Shown piece after piece: positions 31,297 to 40,441 of a stretch of DNA of 64,000 bases. Every line of letters starts with the position of its first letter. The stretch's first letter is position 1. The DNA is taken from positions 806,001-870,000 of the forward strand of contig NZ_CP064942.1 of assembly GCF_015679265.1 (NCBI RefSeq), in the 5' to 3' direction. This DNA comes from Pontivivens ytuae. GTDB taxonomy: Bacteria; Pseudomonadota; Alphaproteobacteria; Rhodobacterales; Rhodobacteraceae. The translations under genes were made by a program, and so were the position numbers. The notes beneath the pieces were generated by a model, which was not told where the DNA came from, ran no database searches, and worked only from the letters and a program-made list of their open reading frames with translations.

Positions 31297-32475
31297 ATGC
31301 GCGAAGCCGTGATCGTCTCGTCCGCCCGCTCGGGGCTGACCAAGGCCCACCGGGGCGAGTTCAACCGCACCTTCGGCGCCACGCTGGGCGGCGAGGTGAT
31401 TGGAGAGACGGTTCGCCGCGCGGGCGTGAACCCAGAGATGGTCGAGGACTGCCTGATCGGCTGCGCCTTCCCGTCGGGCACCACCGGCGGCAACATCGCG
31501 CGCCAGATCGTAATCCGCGCGGGGCTGCCGGTCTCCATCGCGGGCGCCACGGTGAACCGCTTCTGCTCCTCTGGGCTGCAGACCGTTGCCATGGCCGCCA
31601 ACCGGATCGAGAACGAGGGGGCGGAGGCCGTCGTCGCGGGCGGGGTCGAGGTGGTCAGCCAGATCCCCGGCAAGAAGGGCCCGATGGACGAGGATCCGTG
31701 GCTGCTCGACCACAAGCCCGAGATCTTCCTGCCGATGATCGACACGGCCGACATCGTCGCCCAGCGCTACGGCATCTCCCGCGAACGGCAGGATGCATAC
31801 GGCCTGCGCTCCCAACAGCGCTATGCCGCCGCCCAGCAGGCGGGAAAGTACGACGACGAGATCATGGCGATCGAGACCGTCATGGCCGTGCAGGACCGCG
31901 AAACCGGCGAGATCTCGGAGAAGACAGTCACCGTCGACCGCGACACCTGCAACCGCCCCCAGACCACACTGGAGGGGCTGGAAAGCCTGCAACCTGTGCG
32001 CGGAGAGGGCAACTTCATCACCGCCGGCAATGCCTCCCAACTCTCGGACGGTGCGGCGGGCGTGATGCTGATGGAAGCGGGGGCCGCGAAATCCGAGGGC
32101 ATCGAGGCGCTCGCCACCTTCCGCGGCTTCGCCGTCGCCGGCTGCGAGCCCGACGAGATGGGCATCGGCCCCGTCTTCGCCGTCCCGCGCCTGCTCGACC
32201 GTGCGGGGCTGAAGGTGGAGGATATCGATCTCTGGGAACTCAACGAGGCCTTCGCGAGCCAGGTGCTCTACTGCCAGGACCGGCTGGAGATCCCGGACGA
32301 GAAGCTCAACGTCAACGGCGGCTCCATCGCCATCGGCCACCCCTTCGGCATGACCGGCGCCCGCCAGGTCGGGCACATCATCCGCGAGGGTAAGCGCACC
32401 GGCGCCAAATGGGCGGTCGTGACCATGTGCATCGGCGGCGGCCAGGGCGCCGCTGGATTGCTGGAAATTCACTGA
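31297..32475 (+). CDS. Acetyl-CoA acyltransferase (thiolase)
   Basis: This 392-residue thiolase has the nucleophilic Cys90 in [10 protein letters not shown], the motif [16 protein letters not shown], and the second catalytic Cys in [11 protein letters not shown]. It cleaves 3-ketoacyl-CoA in beta-oxidation or makes acetoacetyl-CoA. The adjacent acyl-CoA dehydrogenase genes favour a degradative role. A 81-base gap with two hairpins separates it from the next gene. Confidence 0.93.
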   Translation: MREAVIVSSARSGLTKAHRGEFNRTFGATLGGEVIGETVRRAGVNPEMVEDCLIGCAFPSGTTGGNIARQIVIRAGLPVSIAGATVNRFCSSGLQTVAMAANRIENEGAEAVVAGGVEVVSQIPGKKGPMDEDPWLLDHKPEIFLPMIDTADIVAQRYGISRERQDAYGLRSQQRYAAAQQAGKYDDEIMAIETVMAVQDRETGEISEKTVTVDRDTCNRPQTTLEGLESLQPVRGEGNFITAGNASQLSDGAAGVMLMEAGAAKSEGIEALATFRGFAVAGCEPDEMGIGPVFAVPRLLDRAGLKVEDIDLWELNEAFASQVLYCQDRLEIPDEKLNVNGGSIAIGHPFGMTGARQVGHIIREGKRTGAKWAVVTMCIGGGQGAAGLLEIH

Positions 32476-32486
32476 GCCGCGCGAAA

Positions 32487-32531
32487 ATCTTCATCCGAAG
32501 ATCTCCCAAGAGTTTTCGTCCGAAAACTCTT
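32487..32531. repeat. Two tandem hairpins between thiolase and acyl-CoA dehydrogenase
   Basis: The first hairpin pairs ATCTTC with GAAGAT around ATCC. The second is a perfect 11-base stem, AAGAGTTTTCG (32508-32518) with CGAAAACTCTT (32521-32531). Both arms contain an A/T block, so the second could terminate or stabilise the thiolase transcript before the dehydrogenase genes. Confidence 0.55.
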
Positions 32532-32556
32532 TCGCGTCAGGAGAAAGGAGCGACAG

Positions 32557-33738
32557 ATGAACCTCGACTTCACCCCCGGGCAGGAGGCGTTCCGGCAGGA
32601 GGTGCGCGACTGGCTCGCCGCCAACCTCTCGCCCCGCCTCGCCGACAAGGTCCGCACCTCCAAGCACCTCGCGAAGGAGGACATGGAGGGCTGGCACGCC
32701 AAGCTCAACGAGAAGGGCTGGCTCGCCAATCACTGGCCGGTGGAGCATGGCGGGCCGGGCTGGGGGCCCGTGGAGAAGTTCATCTTCGAGGATGAGTGCG
32801 CCCGCGCCCACGCCCCGCGCATCGTCCCCTTCGGCGTCAACATGCTCGGCCCCGTCCTGCTGAAATACGGCTCGGAGGCGCAAAAGGCGCACTACCTGCC
32901 CCGCATCCTCGACGGCACCGACTGGTGGTGCCAGGGCTACTCGGAGCCGGGCGCGGGCTCCGACCTCGCCTCGCTCAAGACCACCGCGGTGAAGGACGGC
33001 AACCACTACATCGTCAATGGGCAGAAGACGTGGACAACGCTCGGCCAGCACGCGGACTGGATCTTCTGCCTCGTGCGCACCTCGAAGGAGGGCAAACCGC
33101 AGGAGGGGATCTCGTTCCTGCTCATCGACATGAGCACGCCGGGCATCGAGGTCCGCCCGATCCACCTGCTCGACGGCGATCACGAGGTGAACGAGGTCTG
33201 GTTCACCGACGTGCGGGTGCCGGTGGAGAACCTGGTGGGCGCGGAGAACCAGGGCTGGACCATCGCGAAGTACCTGCTGACCTATGAGCGGACGGGCATC
33301 GCGGGGGTCGGCTTCTCCACCGCAGCCCTCGCCGAACTCAAGGCGGTCGTCGGCCAGACCGAGAAGGCGGACGATCCCCTCTTCGCCGCCCGCATGGCGC
33401 GGGTCGAGATCGCACTGGAGAACATGAAGACCACCAACCTGCGCGTCCTCGCCGCCGCGGCGGGCGGTGCCGCGCCGGGGGCCGAAAGCTCGCTCCTCAA
33501 GATCAAGGGCACCGAGATCCGGCAGGAGATCAACGCCCTCTTCATGCGTGCCATGGGCCCGCAGGCCCAGCCCTTCGTCAGCGAGGCGCTGGAGGAGGGC
33601 TATAACGGCCCGCAGGTCGGCCCGGACGGCGCGGCCTACGCGGCGAAGGACTACTTCAACAACCGCAAGCTCTCGATCTTCGGCGGGTCCAACGAGATCC
33701 AGAAGAACATCGTCTCCAAGGCGATGCTGGGCTTCTGA
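32557..33738 (+). CDS. Acyl-CoA dehydrogenase, larger subunit type
   Basis: This 393-residue flavoprotein has the acyl-CoA dehydrogenase layout: helical N domain, YSEPGAGSDLASLKT FAD-binding region and C-terminal helices. The common catalytic Glu of the YEGT motif is replaced (IFGGSNEIQKN), so the base is probably elsewhere, perhaps in YERTG. Together with the next gene it resembles two-subunit enzymes such as pimeloyl-CoA dehydrogenase PimCD. GAAAGGAG precedes the ATG. The substrate is unknown. Confidence 0.9.
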   Translation: MNLDFTPGQEAFRQEVRDWLAANLSPRLADKVRTSKHLAKEDMEGWHAKLNEKGWLANHWPVEHGGPGWGPVEKFIFEDECARAHAPRIVPFGVNMLGPVLLKYGSEAQKAHYLPRILDGTDWWCQGYSEPGAGSDLASLKTTAVKDGNHYIVNGQKTWTTLGQHADWIFCLVRTSKEGKPQEGISFLLIDMSTPGIEVRPIHLLDGDHEVNEVWFTDVRVPVENLVGAENQGWTIAKYLLTYERTGIAGVGFSTAALAELKAVVGQTEKADDPLFAARMARVEIALENMKTTNLRVLAAAAGGAAPGAESSLLKIKGTEIRQEINALFMRAMGPQAQPFVSEALEEGYNGPQVGPDGAAYAAKDYFNNRKLSIFGGSNEIQKNIVSKAMLGF

Positions 33739-33814
33739 TCAACAGCAAGGCTCCGTCCCGGCCCCGCGCCGGAACCGCCACAAACACCATCCCGGCCCCC
33801 ACAGGACACGACCC

Positions 33815-34843
33815 ATGGACTTCACCCTGACCGACGACCGCCGGATGCTCGCCGACACGCTGGAGCGCTTCCTCGCCGACCGCTACGACCACCCGACCCG
33901 GATGAAAATCGCGGACAGCGAGGCCGGCTGGTCGCGCGAGATGTGGGGCGAGATGGCGGAGCTCGGCCTGATCGGCGCGCTCTTCTCCGAGGAGGAAGGC
34001 GGCTTCGGCGGGCATGGTCACGACATCGCGCTGATCTTCGAACGGCTGGGCCGCGCACTGGTCGTCGAACCCTTCCTCGGCGCGCTGGCCGCCCGCGCCC
34101 TGCCCGACGCGCCGCGGGAGGAGGTCGTCGCCGGAACGCTCATCCCCGCCTTCGCCCATTCCGAGCCCGCGACCGCCTTCGACCCGGCCCGCCTGTCCGC
34201 CCGCGTCGAAAACGGCAGGCTCACCGGCCACAAGGTCGCCGTTGCCAATGCCGAGGCAGCCGACATCTTCCTCGTCTCCGCGCTGGAGGACGGCGCCCCT
34301 GCCCTCTTCGCCGTCGAGGCCGGAGCGGCGTCCCTCACCCCCTACGCCCTCATGGATGGCGGCCGGGGCGCGGACATCAGCTTCGTCGCCGCCCCGGCGG
34401 CCCGCCTCGACACCCCACTCGACCTAGTACTGGACCGAGCGCTGCTGGCGCTCTCCGCCGAGGCGCTCGGCGTGATGGAGCGCTGCAAGGACACCACCAT
34501 CGACTACCTCAAGACCCGCCGGCAGTTCGGCGTGCCGCTCTCGAAGTTCCAGGCGCTCCAGCACCGCGCCGTCGACATGGTGACCGAGATCGAGCAGGCC
34601 CGCTCCGCCGTGATCAACGCGGCCCACCACCTCGGCACCGATCAGGGCCCCCGCTACGCCGCCGCCGCGAAATACACGGCGAGCGCCACTGGCCGAATGA
34701 TCGCGGAGGAGACCATCCAGCTCCACGGCGGCATCGCCATGACCTGGGAATACGACATCGCTCACGCCGCGAAACGGCTGAGCCTGCTCGCCCAGATCCT
34801 CGGCGACGAGGACGTCCATCTCATGCGGTTCGCGGGCATGTGA
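33815..34843 (+). CDS. Acyl-CoA dehydrogenase, smaller subunit type
   Basis: This 342-residue homologue is shorter than usual (about 380). It keeps the TRRQFGVPLSKFQALQHR and QLHGGIAMTWEYDIAHAAKR motifs but lacks the YEGT-type end region. Short members paired with a longer one form heterotetramers in known cases (PimD, FadE pairs of steroid catabolism). It lies 76 bases after the larger gene, in the same direction, so a complex is likely. The substrate is unknown. Confidence 0.87.
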   Translation: MDFTLTDDRRMLADTLERFLADRYDHPTRMKIADSEAGWSREMWGEMAELGLIGALFSEEEGGFGGHGHDIALIFERLGRALVVEPFLGALAARALPDAPREEVVAGTLIPAFAHSEPATAFDPARLSARVENGRLTGHKVAVANAEAADIFLVSALEDGAPALFAVEAGAASLTPYALMDGGRGADISFVAAPAARLDTPLDLVLDRALLALSAEALGVMERCKDTTIDYLKTRRQFGVPLSKFQALQHRAVDMVTEIEQARSAVINAAHHLGTDQGPRYAAAAKYTASATGRMIAEETIQLHGGIAMTWEYDIAHAAKRLSLLAQILGDEDVHLMRFAGM

Positions 34844-34852
34844 CCGGGCTTG

Positions 34853-35005
34853 CGTATTTGGACAAAGAAGAAGATGGAGGGAGTGCCCCCGGCTCCGGCG
34901 CCCCGGAACACGGGGGACTTCTCCTTTGGCGGTCATCGGCGCGCCCGCCTGTACCGCGGGCTCATCTGACACGGCAGGTCTTTCTTCTTTGTTAAAATAC
35001 GCCCG
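34853..35005. repeat. Inverted pair of the GCGTATTTG-CAAAGAAGAAG motif
   Basis: GCGTATTTGGACAAAGAAG begins at 34853, 10 bases after the dehydrogenase stop. A near inverted copy, ending AAAATACGC, lies at 34981-35003, followed by CCGCCGGAGGCG. Nothing codes between them. The two could pair over about 20 bases to form a long transcript-end structure. Confidence 0.5.
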
Positions 35006-35160
35006 CCGGAGGCGAACGGCGCCAGCCGTTAACCTTTTGAAGGCGAAAGCCTGACAGCTTTGCTTGGCATACGGATGTCATACGCTCCGCGCACGGGTTG
35101 TGCACAGGCGTTTTCGTCCGTATTTTCAAAGTTAACGGGCGGCCGCGGGGGCCTTCATCG

Positions 35161-36603
35161 ATGTTCCATTCGCTGGCAGGACGCGTCATCGCGTTGACGA
35201 TCATCTTCGTGATGATCGCGGAGGTCGCGATCTTCGTCCCCTCCATCTCCCGCTTCCGCGCCGACTACCTGCAGGAGCGGCTGGAGCGGGCGCAGATCGC
35301 CTCCCTCGCCTTGCTCGCCACACCAGACGACATGGTCGCCCCCGCGCTGGAGGAGGAGCTGCTGGCCAATGCGGGTGTCACCAACATCGTGTTGCGCCGC
35401 GACTTCATGCGCGAACTCATACTCGCCTCCCCCATGCCCGAACCGATTGCGGAGACCTATGACCTGCGCGGCGCCGGGCCCTTCGTGCTGATCCGCGACG
35501 CGTTCCAGCTCCTCCTCTATGGCGGCGACCGGATGATCCGTGTGATCGGCCTGCCGGTCCAGGGCGGCGGAACGGCGATCGAGATCACGGTGCCCGAGAC
35601 GCCGATGCGCGACGCGCTGATCGCCTATGGCCTCCGGATCCTCGTGCTGTCGCTCATCATCTCGCTCATCACCGCGAGCCTTCTGCTGATCGCCGTCAAC
35701 CGCTTCATCGGACGGCCGATCAAGCGGGTCGTGGGGCACATGGCGGCCTTCCGCGAGGACTACGAGAACCCCGAGCGCATCATCCGGCCCGAGTCGCGTC
35801 TGCGTGAGTTCCGCGATGCGGAGCAGGCGATGTCCGACATGCAGACGCAGCTCATTTCGGCCCTGAAGCAGAAGGACCGGCTCGCAGCACTTGGCGAGGC
35901 GGTGGCGAAGATCAGCCACGATCTGCGCAACATCCTGACCACCACGAGCCTGCTGGCCGACCGCCTGGAGACCTCGGCCGACCCGCGGGTGCGCCGCACG
36001 GCGCCGAAGCTCGTGGGCTCCCTCAGCCGCGCCGTCACCCTGTGCGAGAGCACGCTGAGCTTCGGCCGGGCGGAGGAGGCGCCGCCGGAAAAGCGGATCG
36101 TGGATCTCAGCGCGCTGGTCGCCGACGTGTTCGAGGCGGAGCTCCTCGCCCGCCCCGACTGCACGGTCAGCTTCGAGAACGCGGTCCCCGCCCGCATGCG
36201 GATCGAGGCGGATCCCGAGCAGCTCTACCGCGTGATCCTCAACCTCGTGCGCAATGCCCGCCAGGCGATGGAGAACCAGCCCGGCGGCGGCCAGATCCGG
36301 ATCGAGGGCACGGATATGGGCGACATGGCCGAGATCCTGATCTGCGATACCGGCCCCGGCCTGCCGACCAAGGCGATTGAACATCTCTTCAAACCGTTCC
36401 AGGGCGGACAGCGGCGCGGGGGCACCGGGCTGGGCCTTGCCATCTCCTCCGAACTGGTGCGAGGGCATGGGGGACGGCTGGAGCTGGCGGAGACCTCGAC
36501 CAACGGCACGACCTTCCGGATCGTGCTGCCGTCACGTGATCTGAAGGTCGTCCGCCCGGCCGAGATTTCGCCCTTGCAAAGCCTCGCGGGCGGCGATAGG
36601 TAG
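35161..36603 (+). CDS. Membrane sensor histidine kinase, orphan
   Basis: This 480-residue protein has two membrane segments (about 8-28 and 175-198) enclosing a periplasmic sensor domain of about 145 residues, then HAMP (200-250), dimerisation helix with phospho-acceptor His253 (KISHDLRNIL), and an ATPase domain with NLVRNARQA, CDTGPGLP and GGTGLGLAISS. No response regulator gene is adjacent: the next feature is tRNA-Arg. The signal is unknown. ATG 35161 is chosen over an upstream extension into AT-rich leader. Confidence 0.9.
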   Translation: MFHSLAGRVIALTIIFVMIAEVAIFVPSISRFRADYLQERLERAQIASLALLATPDDMVAPALEEELLANAGVTNIVLRRDFMRELILASPMPEPIAETYDLRGAGPFVLIRDAFQLLLYGGDRMIRVIGLPVQGGGTAIEITVPETPMRDALIAYGLRILVLSLIISLITASLLLIAVNRFIGRPIKRVVGHMAAFREDYENPERIIRPESRLREFRDAEQAMSDMQTQLISALKQKDRLAALGEAVAKISHDLRNILTTTSLLADRLETSADPRVRRTAPKLVGSLSRAVTLCESTLSFGRAEEAPPEKRIVDLSALVADVFEAELLARPDCTVSFENAVPARMRIEADPEQLYRVILNLVRNARQAMENQPGGGQIRIEGTDMGDMAEILICDTGPGLPTKAIEHLFKPFQGGQRRGGTGLGLAISSELVRGHGGRLELAETSTNGTTFRIVLPSRDLKVVRPAEISPLQSLAGGDR

Positions 36604-36614
36604 CCTCTCACCGC

Positions 36615-36691
36615 GGACCGATAGCTCAGCTGGATAGAGCACCAGACTACGAATCTGGGGGTCGGGGGTTCGAATCCTCCTCGGTCCGCCA
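36615..36691 (+). tRNA. tRNA-Arg (anticodon ACG)
   Basis: The cloverleaf folds fully: acceptor GGACCGA/TCGGTCC, D arm GCTC...GAGC, anticodon stem CCAGA/TCTGG with loop CTACGAA (anticodon ACG), T loop GGTTCGAATCC, and an encoded CCA end. Length is 77. It follows the histidine kinase gene by 11 bases. No sign of integration was seen at its 3' side. Confidence 0.96.
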
Positions 36692-36773
36692 CTATTTTCC
36701 ATAAAGATCTTAGATGGATAGCGGTCGGCGCCGGATGCCGACGTACGCCTGTCGCCGCGCGGCAAGGACTGCC

Positions 36774-37217
36774 TCATGGCTCCAGGTGCCATTCGTACAG
36801 CGCGTCCGGGACCTTCTCCTCATTGGATGCCCCATCAGTCTCCCGGACCTTTCGAAAACCGTTGCGCTCATAGAAGCGGATGGCGCGGCTGTTCTGCTGA
36901 AAGACCCAGAGTTGCAGGTAGGCGTGGCGGTCCTTTGCCCGGTTCAGAAGAGCCGTGCCGATCGATCTGCCGACATAGGGCGGAAGGAGGTAGAGATGGT
37001 CGATCCAGCCCTCTCGGAAGGCGCAGAAACCGATCGGCCCGGCTTCGCCCTCGGCCACCCAGACCTCGCACTTGGAGAACACCCTGCCCCGGAAATGCGC
37101 CCTGTCTTCTTCAGGGGAGTGCAACACGGGCAGGTAGGGCAGGAAGTGCGCGCGCGAAGCGCGGGCTATGGACGCAACGGCGTCCGCTTCGTCCGGAGCG
37201 GCTTGCCTCGTTATCAT
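36774..37217 (-). CDS. GNAT family N-acetyltransferase
   Basis: This 147-residue protein has the GNAT core: IDHLYLLPPYVGRSIGTALL is the acetyl-CoA loop (Q/RxxGxG/A type) and LWVFQQNSRAIRFYERNGF the C-terminal strand-helix. The start ATG at 37217 (MITRQAAPDEADA) fits the family. The substrate is unknown. Gene is alone between tRNA-Arg and a membrane protein gene. Confidence 0.85.
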   Translation of the reverse strand: MITRQAAPDEADAVASIARASRAHFLPYLPVLHSPEEDRAHFRGRVFSKCEVWVAEGEAGPIGFCAFREGWIDHLYLLPPYVGRSIGTALLNRAKDRHAYLQLWVFQQNSRAIRFYERNGFRKVRETDGASNEEKVPDALYEWHLEP

Positions 37218-37280
37218 CAGAGCACCTCCGTTCGCCGTCGCTCCGCCACCCACATGGCGCAGCCGCGCACCTGCGGTAGA

Positions 37281-37892
37281 CTACTCTGCGACAGAGTTCC
37301 GAGCCCTTCGTTTCCCGGCCTCGATCCATTTCACGAACGCGACGGCTTCGTCATCCTGATTGCGCGTCGGCAGCACGAAGGTGGCTTCGGGAGTGCTTGT
37401 GAATATGAACGATGCCGGGACTGGGCCGTGTCTCACGAACCTGAACGTCTCGCGTCGAATGTGCAGATCACCAAGCTCCGAAAGTCGGAGCACGGCGATC
37501 TGTGCAGGGCGCCCGGGAAAATGCCCCTGCGAGTACCGGACGACGTCCTCGGGGACGTCGAACTCGTAGAGCTTGTATGGCGAGGTCAGCAGCAGGACCG
37601 CTGTGATGACGACGGCGAAACCGGCCATGACCGGCAGCAGGACAAGCGCGAACTCGACATAACCGCCCATCGGCACTGGGCCACCGTCGAGGCGCGCGAT
37701 CAGGAGAAACACCAGGATCAGCAGGAAGGGGCTGAGGAATACCGGAACGGCGATCCTGAGCAGAAACGGCTTGCTGGACAGCACCAGCCGGTCGTCGGTC
37801 TGCTCCAGGACCGAGAACCTCCGTGTCTCGGTCCCCCTCATCAGCTGGTCCATGCCGGGTGACTGCTGCCCTTCGTGGTTCATAGATGGCAT
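37281..37892 (-). CDS. Membrane protein of unknown function, 203 residues
   Basis: Two hydrophobic segments (about residues 47-67 and 78-104) are followed by a soluble domain with beta character (LYEFDVPEDVVRYSQGHFPG ... DDEAVAFVKWIEAGKRR). The arrangement recalls small proteins with a PH-like domain after two membrane helices, but no family is recognised with confidence. A second start nine bases later is possible. Confidence 0.55.
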   Translation of the reverse strand: MPSMNHEGQQSPGMDQLMRGTETRRFSVLEQTDDRLVLSSKPFLLRIAVPVFLSPFLLILVFLLIARLDGGPVPMGGYVEFALVLLPVMAGFAVVITAVLLLTSPYKLYEFDVPEDVVRYSQGHFPGRPAQIAVLRLSELGDLHIRRETFRFVRHGPVPASFIFTSTPEATFVLPTRNQDDEAVAFVKWIEAGKRRARNSVAE

Positions 37893-37977
37893 CCTGCCAT
37901 CAGCCGCTATCCTTCATGCAACAAGGGGCCCCACGTGCAGAGCCCCCGTCTTCCATATGGCATCCCGGCTGGCGCGG

Positions 37978-38544
37978 CTACCGCCGCAGCCACTGGTCGA
38001 AACCGTCCGGCAGCAAGTGCGAGCGGCGTTGGACCTGGCGGCGCGGCTGGCTGTTCTTGATCGCCATGAGTTGCTCGACCGGCAACCACACGATGACCCG
38101 GCCACTCGGATTGAAGGCTCCGGCCCGGGAGCTGTAGAGCGTCAGAAGCTGCCCCGACGGGTCGAGTTCCATTAGGTTGCGGGTCATGTCGGCCCGCGTA
38201 CTCTGCCCCGTCAATGCCGAGCGCCCGACGTGGAAGCCACAATGCGCCCCACGGTCATAGGTGACCCGCCAGGCGAGCATGACGATCCGACATGTGGCCG
38301 ATGCATTGTCGCGCGACCCGCGCACGACGACGGTCATGTTGCGATCGTTGGCCTCGGCCGCGATGTCGTCAGCGTAAGCAACGCTGCCCCCGAGCGATCG
38401 CAGATAAATCCGTGCGCCGTCGTCGGCGTTCTGAACCCTTTGTAAATCTTGTGAGTCGATAGTTCCACGGACACGCACGGAATCAGCACTCGCAGACACA
38501 CCCAAGGAGGCCGCGACCAGCGCGACGCAAACAAGAAAACGCAT
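37978..38544 (-). CDS. Periplasmic protein with a ClpP-like fold, possibly inactive
   Basis: This 188-residue protein begins with a Sec signal (MRFLVCVALVAASLGVSASA). The mature part resembles the COG3904-type periplasmic ClpP/crotonase relatives: IYLRSLGGSVAYADDIAAEA matches the S.GG.v..a..i strand-helix, and SATCRIVML stands where those proteins have CASAC. In ClpP-like enzymes this place carries the nucleophilic Ser. Activity is uncertain. Family call is by pattern only. Confidence 0.5.
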   Translation of the reverse strand: MRFLVCVALVAASLGVSASADSVRVRGTIDSQDLQRVQNADDGARIYLRSLGGSVAYADDIAAEANDRNMTVVVRGSRDNASATCRIVMLAWRVTYDRGAHCGFHVGRSALTGQSTRADMTRNLMELDPSGQLLTLYSSRAGAFNPSGRVIVWLPVEQLMAIKNSQPRRQVQRRSHLLPDGFDQWLRR

Positions 38545-38857
38545 ATTGTACCCCACATTCCAGGCGCAGACGCGCCCGCTCCAACACATGAACGATGAGC
38601 GAACGGTCCAGATCTGAAGGGAGACTCCACCCAAGCCCCGTCCATGATCCCGTTCACGGAGTGTTCACATCATCGTCGCACAATCTACGGCCGCGTTCCG
38701 GAAAAGTTCGCCCCGCAGATGCAACAGTTTTGTACATTATGCGCTCAAAATTGATATGCATTTTGCCTTTCTTGGTAAATCCGAGCGGTGGCCCTGCTCC
38801 CGCGAAGGTGAGCGATGGGGCGTGGAACCGACTGCGACACTCGCGCATATAGCTGTC
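38545..38857. other. 313-base divergent spacer
   Basis: This region lies between the ClpP-like gene (minus) and lolA (plus). It is AT-richer than the flanks (around 38720-38775), suitable for promoters of both genes. No open frame with coding character, RNA gene or repeat was found. Confidence 0.5.
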
Positions 38858-39463
38858 ATGGAAAGACGCTTCTTCATCGCGGGCCTCGGGGCCCTTGGTG
38901 CAACCGGCCTCGCGACGGCAGGCCGGGCGCAGGGCGCGGCCGAGCTCGAACGGATCGACGCCTATCTCAATGCCATGCGCTCGGCGCAGGGTCGCTTCGT
39001 GCAGTTCAACTCCGACGGATCGCAATCCGCAGGCCAGTACTGGCTCAGGAAGCCCGGGCTGATGAAGTTCGAGTACGACGCGCCGCACCCGCACGTGATC
39101 GTGGCCGACGGCACCTGGGTCGCCGTGGTCGATCGCAACTCAAATGACGATCCGCACCGCTATCCGGTCGGGCGCACGCCGCTGAACCTCATCCTGCGCG
39201 ACCGCATCGATCTGTTGAACACCGGGGCGGTGCAGCGCATCCGCAAATCGCCCAACCAGACCACGCTGGTCGCCGTCGATCCCGACGATCCGGACAGCGG
39301 CACGCTGGAGATGGTGTTCTCCGAGAACCCGCTCGCGCTGACGCAATGGGTGACTACGAATCCGCAAGGTCAGAGAACAACGATCCAGCTCGCCTCGATG
39401 GAGCAGAACATGGATCTGCCGCGCAACATGTTCTCGATCGAGCAGGAGGTTCTGCGCCGCTGA
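38858..39463 (+). CDS. lolA: Outer-membrane lipoprotein carrier protein LolA
   Basis: This 201-residue periplasmic chaperone carries lipoproteins from LolCDE to the outer membrane. A signal with an RR-like start (MERRFFIAGLGALGATGLAT) is followed by the LolA beta-barrel half: AQGRFVQFNSDGSQSAGQYW, RKPGLMKFEYDAP and RTPLNLILRD. Length is typical. The twin Arg followed by FFIAG is of the Tat kind, though Sec export is usual for LolA. Confidence 0.88.
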   Translation: MERRFFIAGLGALGATGLATAGRAQGAAELERIDAYLNAMRSAQGRFVQFNSDGSQSAGQYWLRKPGLMKFEYDAPHPHVIVADGTWVAVVDRNSNDDPHRYPVGRTPLNLILRDRIDLLNTGAVQRIRKSPNQTTLVAVDPDDPDSGTLEMVFSENPLALTQWVTTNPQGQRTTIQLASMEQNMDLPRNMFSIEQEVLRR

Positions 39464-39532
39464 CTTGTGCGCTGCAGCGGGAGCGGCCAAGATGCGCAGC
39501 AACATCCGTTCCGCGCCCGCGAAAGGGCACCC

Positions 39533-40441
39533 ATGCAGCTTTATCTCCCGATCGCCGAGGTTTCGATCAACCTCTTCCTCCTGTTGGGATTGGGCGGTCT
39601 GGTCGGGGTGCTGTCGGGGATGTTCGGCGTGGGGGGCGGGTTTCTCCTCACACCGTTGCTGATCTTCATCGGGATCCCGCCCGCCGTAGCCGTGGCGACA
39701 CAGGCGCCGCAGATCACCGGGCTCAGCCTTTCGGGCGCCTTGGCGCATCTGCGGCGGCGCACGGTGGACGTACGGATGGGCTGCGTGCTGCTGGCCGGCG
39801 GCATCGTGGGGTCGGCCATCGGCGTCGACATCTTCCGCAGGCTCAGCGAGATCGGGCAGATCGAGCTGATGGTGACGCTGAGCTACGTCATCTTCCTCGG
39901 TATCATCGGTTCCTTGATGTTCGTCGAGAGCCTGCAGGCGCTGCGGCGCACCCAGCGCAACCAGCCGGTACGGCGGCGCAAGCGGCATGGCTGGGTGCAT
40001 GGCCTGCCGCTGAAGATGCGGTTCCGGACGTCGAACCTCTACATCTCCGCCATCCCGCCTTTCGGCGTCGGGCTCTTCGTCGGCATTCTCGCGGCAATCA
40101 TGGGGGTCGGCGGCGGCTTCATCATGGTGCCGGCGATGATCTATCTCCTGGGCATGCCCACGGCAGTGGTGATCGGGACCTCGCTCTTCCAGATCATGTT
40201 CGTGACCGCCTTCACCACGGTGATGCACGCGACGCAGAACTACACGGTGGACACGCTGCTGGCGCTGATCCTGCTGCTCGGCGGCGTCGTGGGCGCACAG
40301 ATCGGCGCGCAGATCGCGGTGAAGCTGCGGGCGGAGCAGGTGCGCATCCTGCTGGCCGGGCTGGTGCTGGTCGTGTGTCTCAAGCTCGCCTATGACCTCG
40401 TCGTCATGCCTGCCGATCTCTACACGATCACGTCGGCATGA
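39533..40441 (+). CDS. TSUP (TauE/SafE) family sulfite/sulfonate-type exporter
   Basis: This 302-residue membrane protein has two repeats, each with the TSUP glycine motif: GVLSGMFGVGGGFLLTPLL and GILAAIMGVGGGFIMVPAM. A central loop rich in Arg (RRTQRNQPVRRRKRHGW) separates the halves. The family moves sulfite, sulfoacetate or other organosulfur anions. It is coupled by ATGA to the TIGR02186 gene, a known conserved pairing. The transported ion is not certain. Confidence 0.9.
   Translation: MQLYLPIAEVSINLFLLLGLGGLVGVLSGMFGVGGGFLLTPLLIFIGIPPAVAVATQAPQITGLSLSGALAHLRRRTVDVRMGCVLLAGGIVGSAIGVDIFRRLSEIGQIELMVTLSYVIFLGIIGSLMFVESLQALRRTQRNQPVRRRKRHGWVHGLPLKMRFRTSNLYISAIPPFGVGLFVGILAAIMGVGGGFIMVPAMIYLLGMPTAVVIGTSLFQIMFVTAFTTVMHATQNYTVDTLLALILLLGGVVGAQIGAQIAVKLRAEQVRILLAGLVLVVCLKLAYDLVVMPADLYTITSA

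Noticed and set aside
30783..32393. Long plus-strand frame across hsp20 and thiolase, and the 667-codon minus frame to 32472
   Set aside because: Both are shadows; only the last 72 codons of the minus frame (DUF1150) have coding support.
39346..40395. 349-codon frame overlapping lolA and the TSUP gene
   Set aside because: Different frame from two clearly recognised genes; Arg/Gly-rich without motifs.
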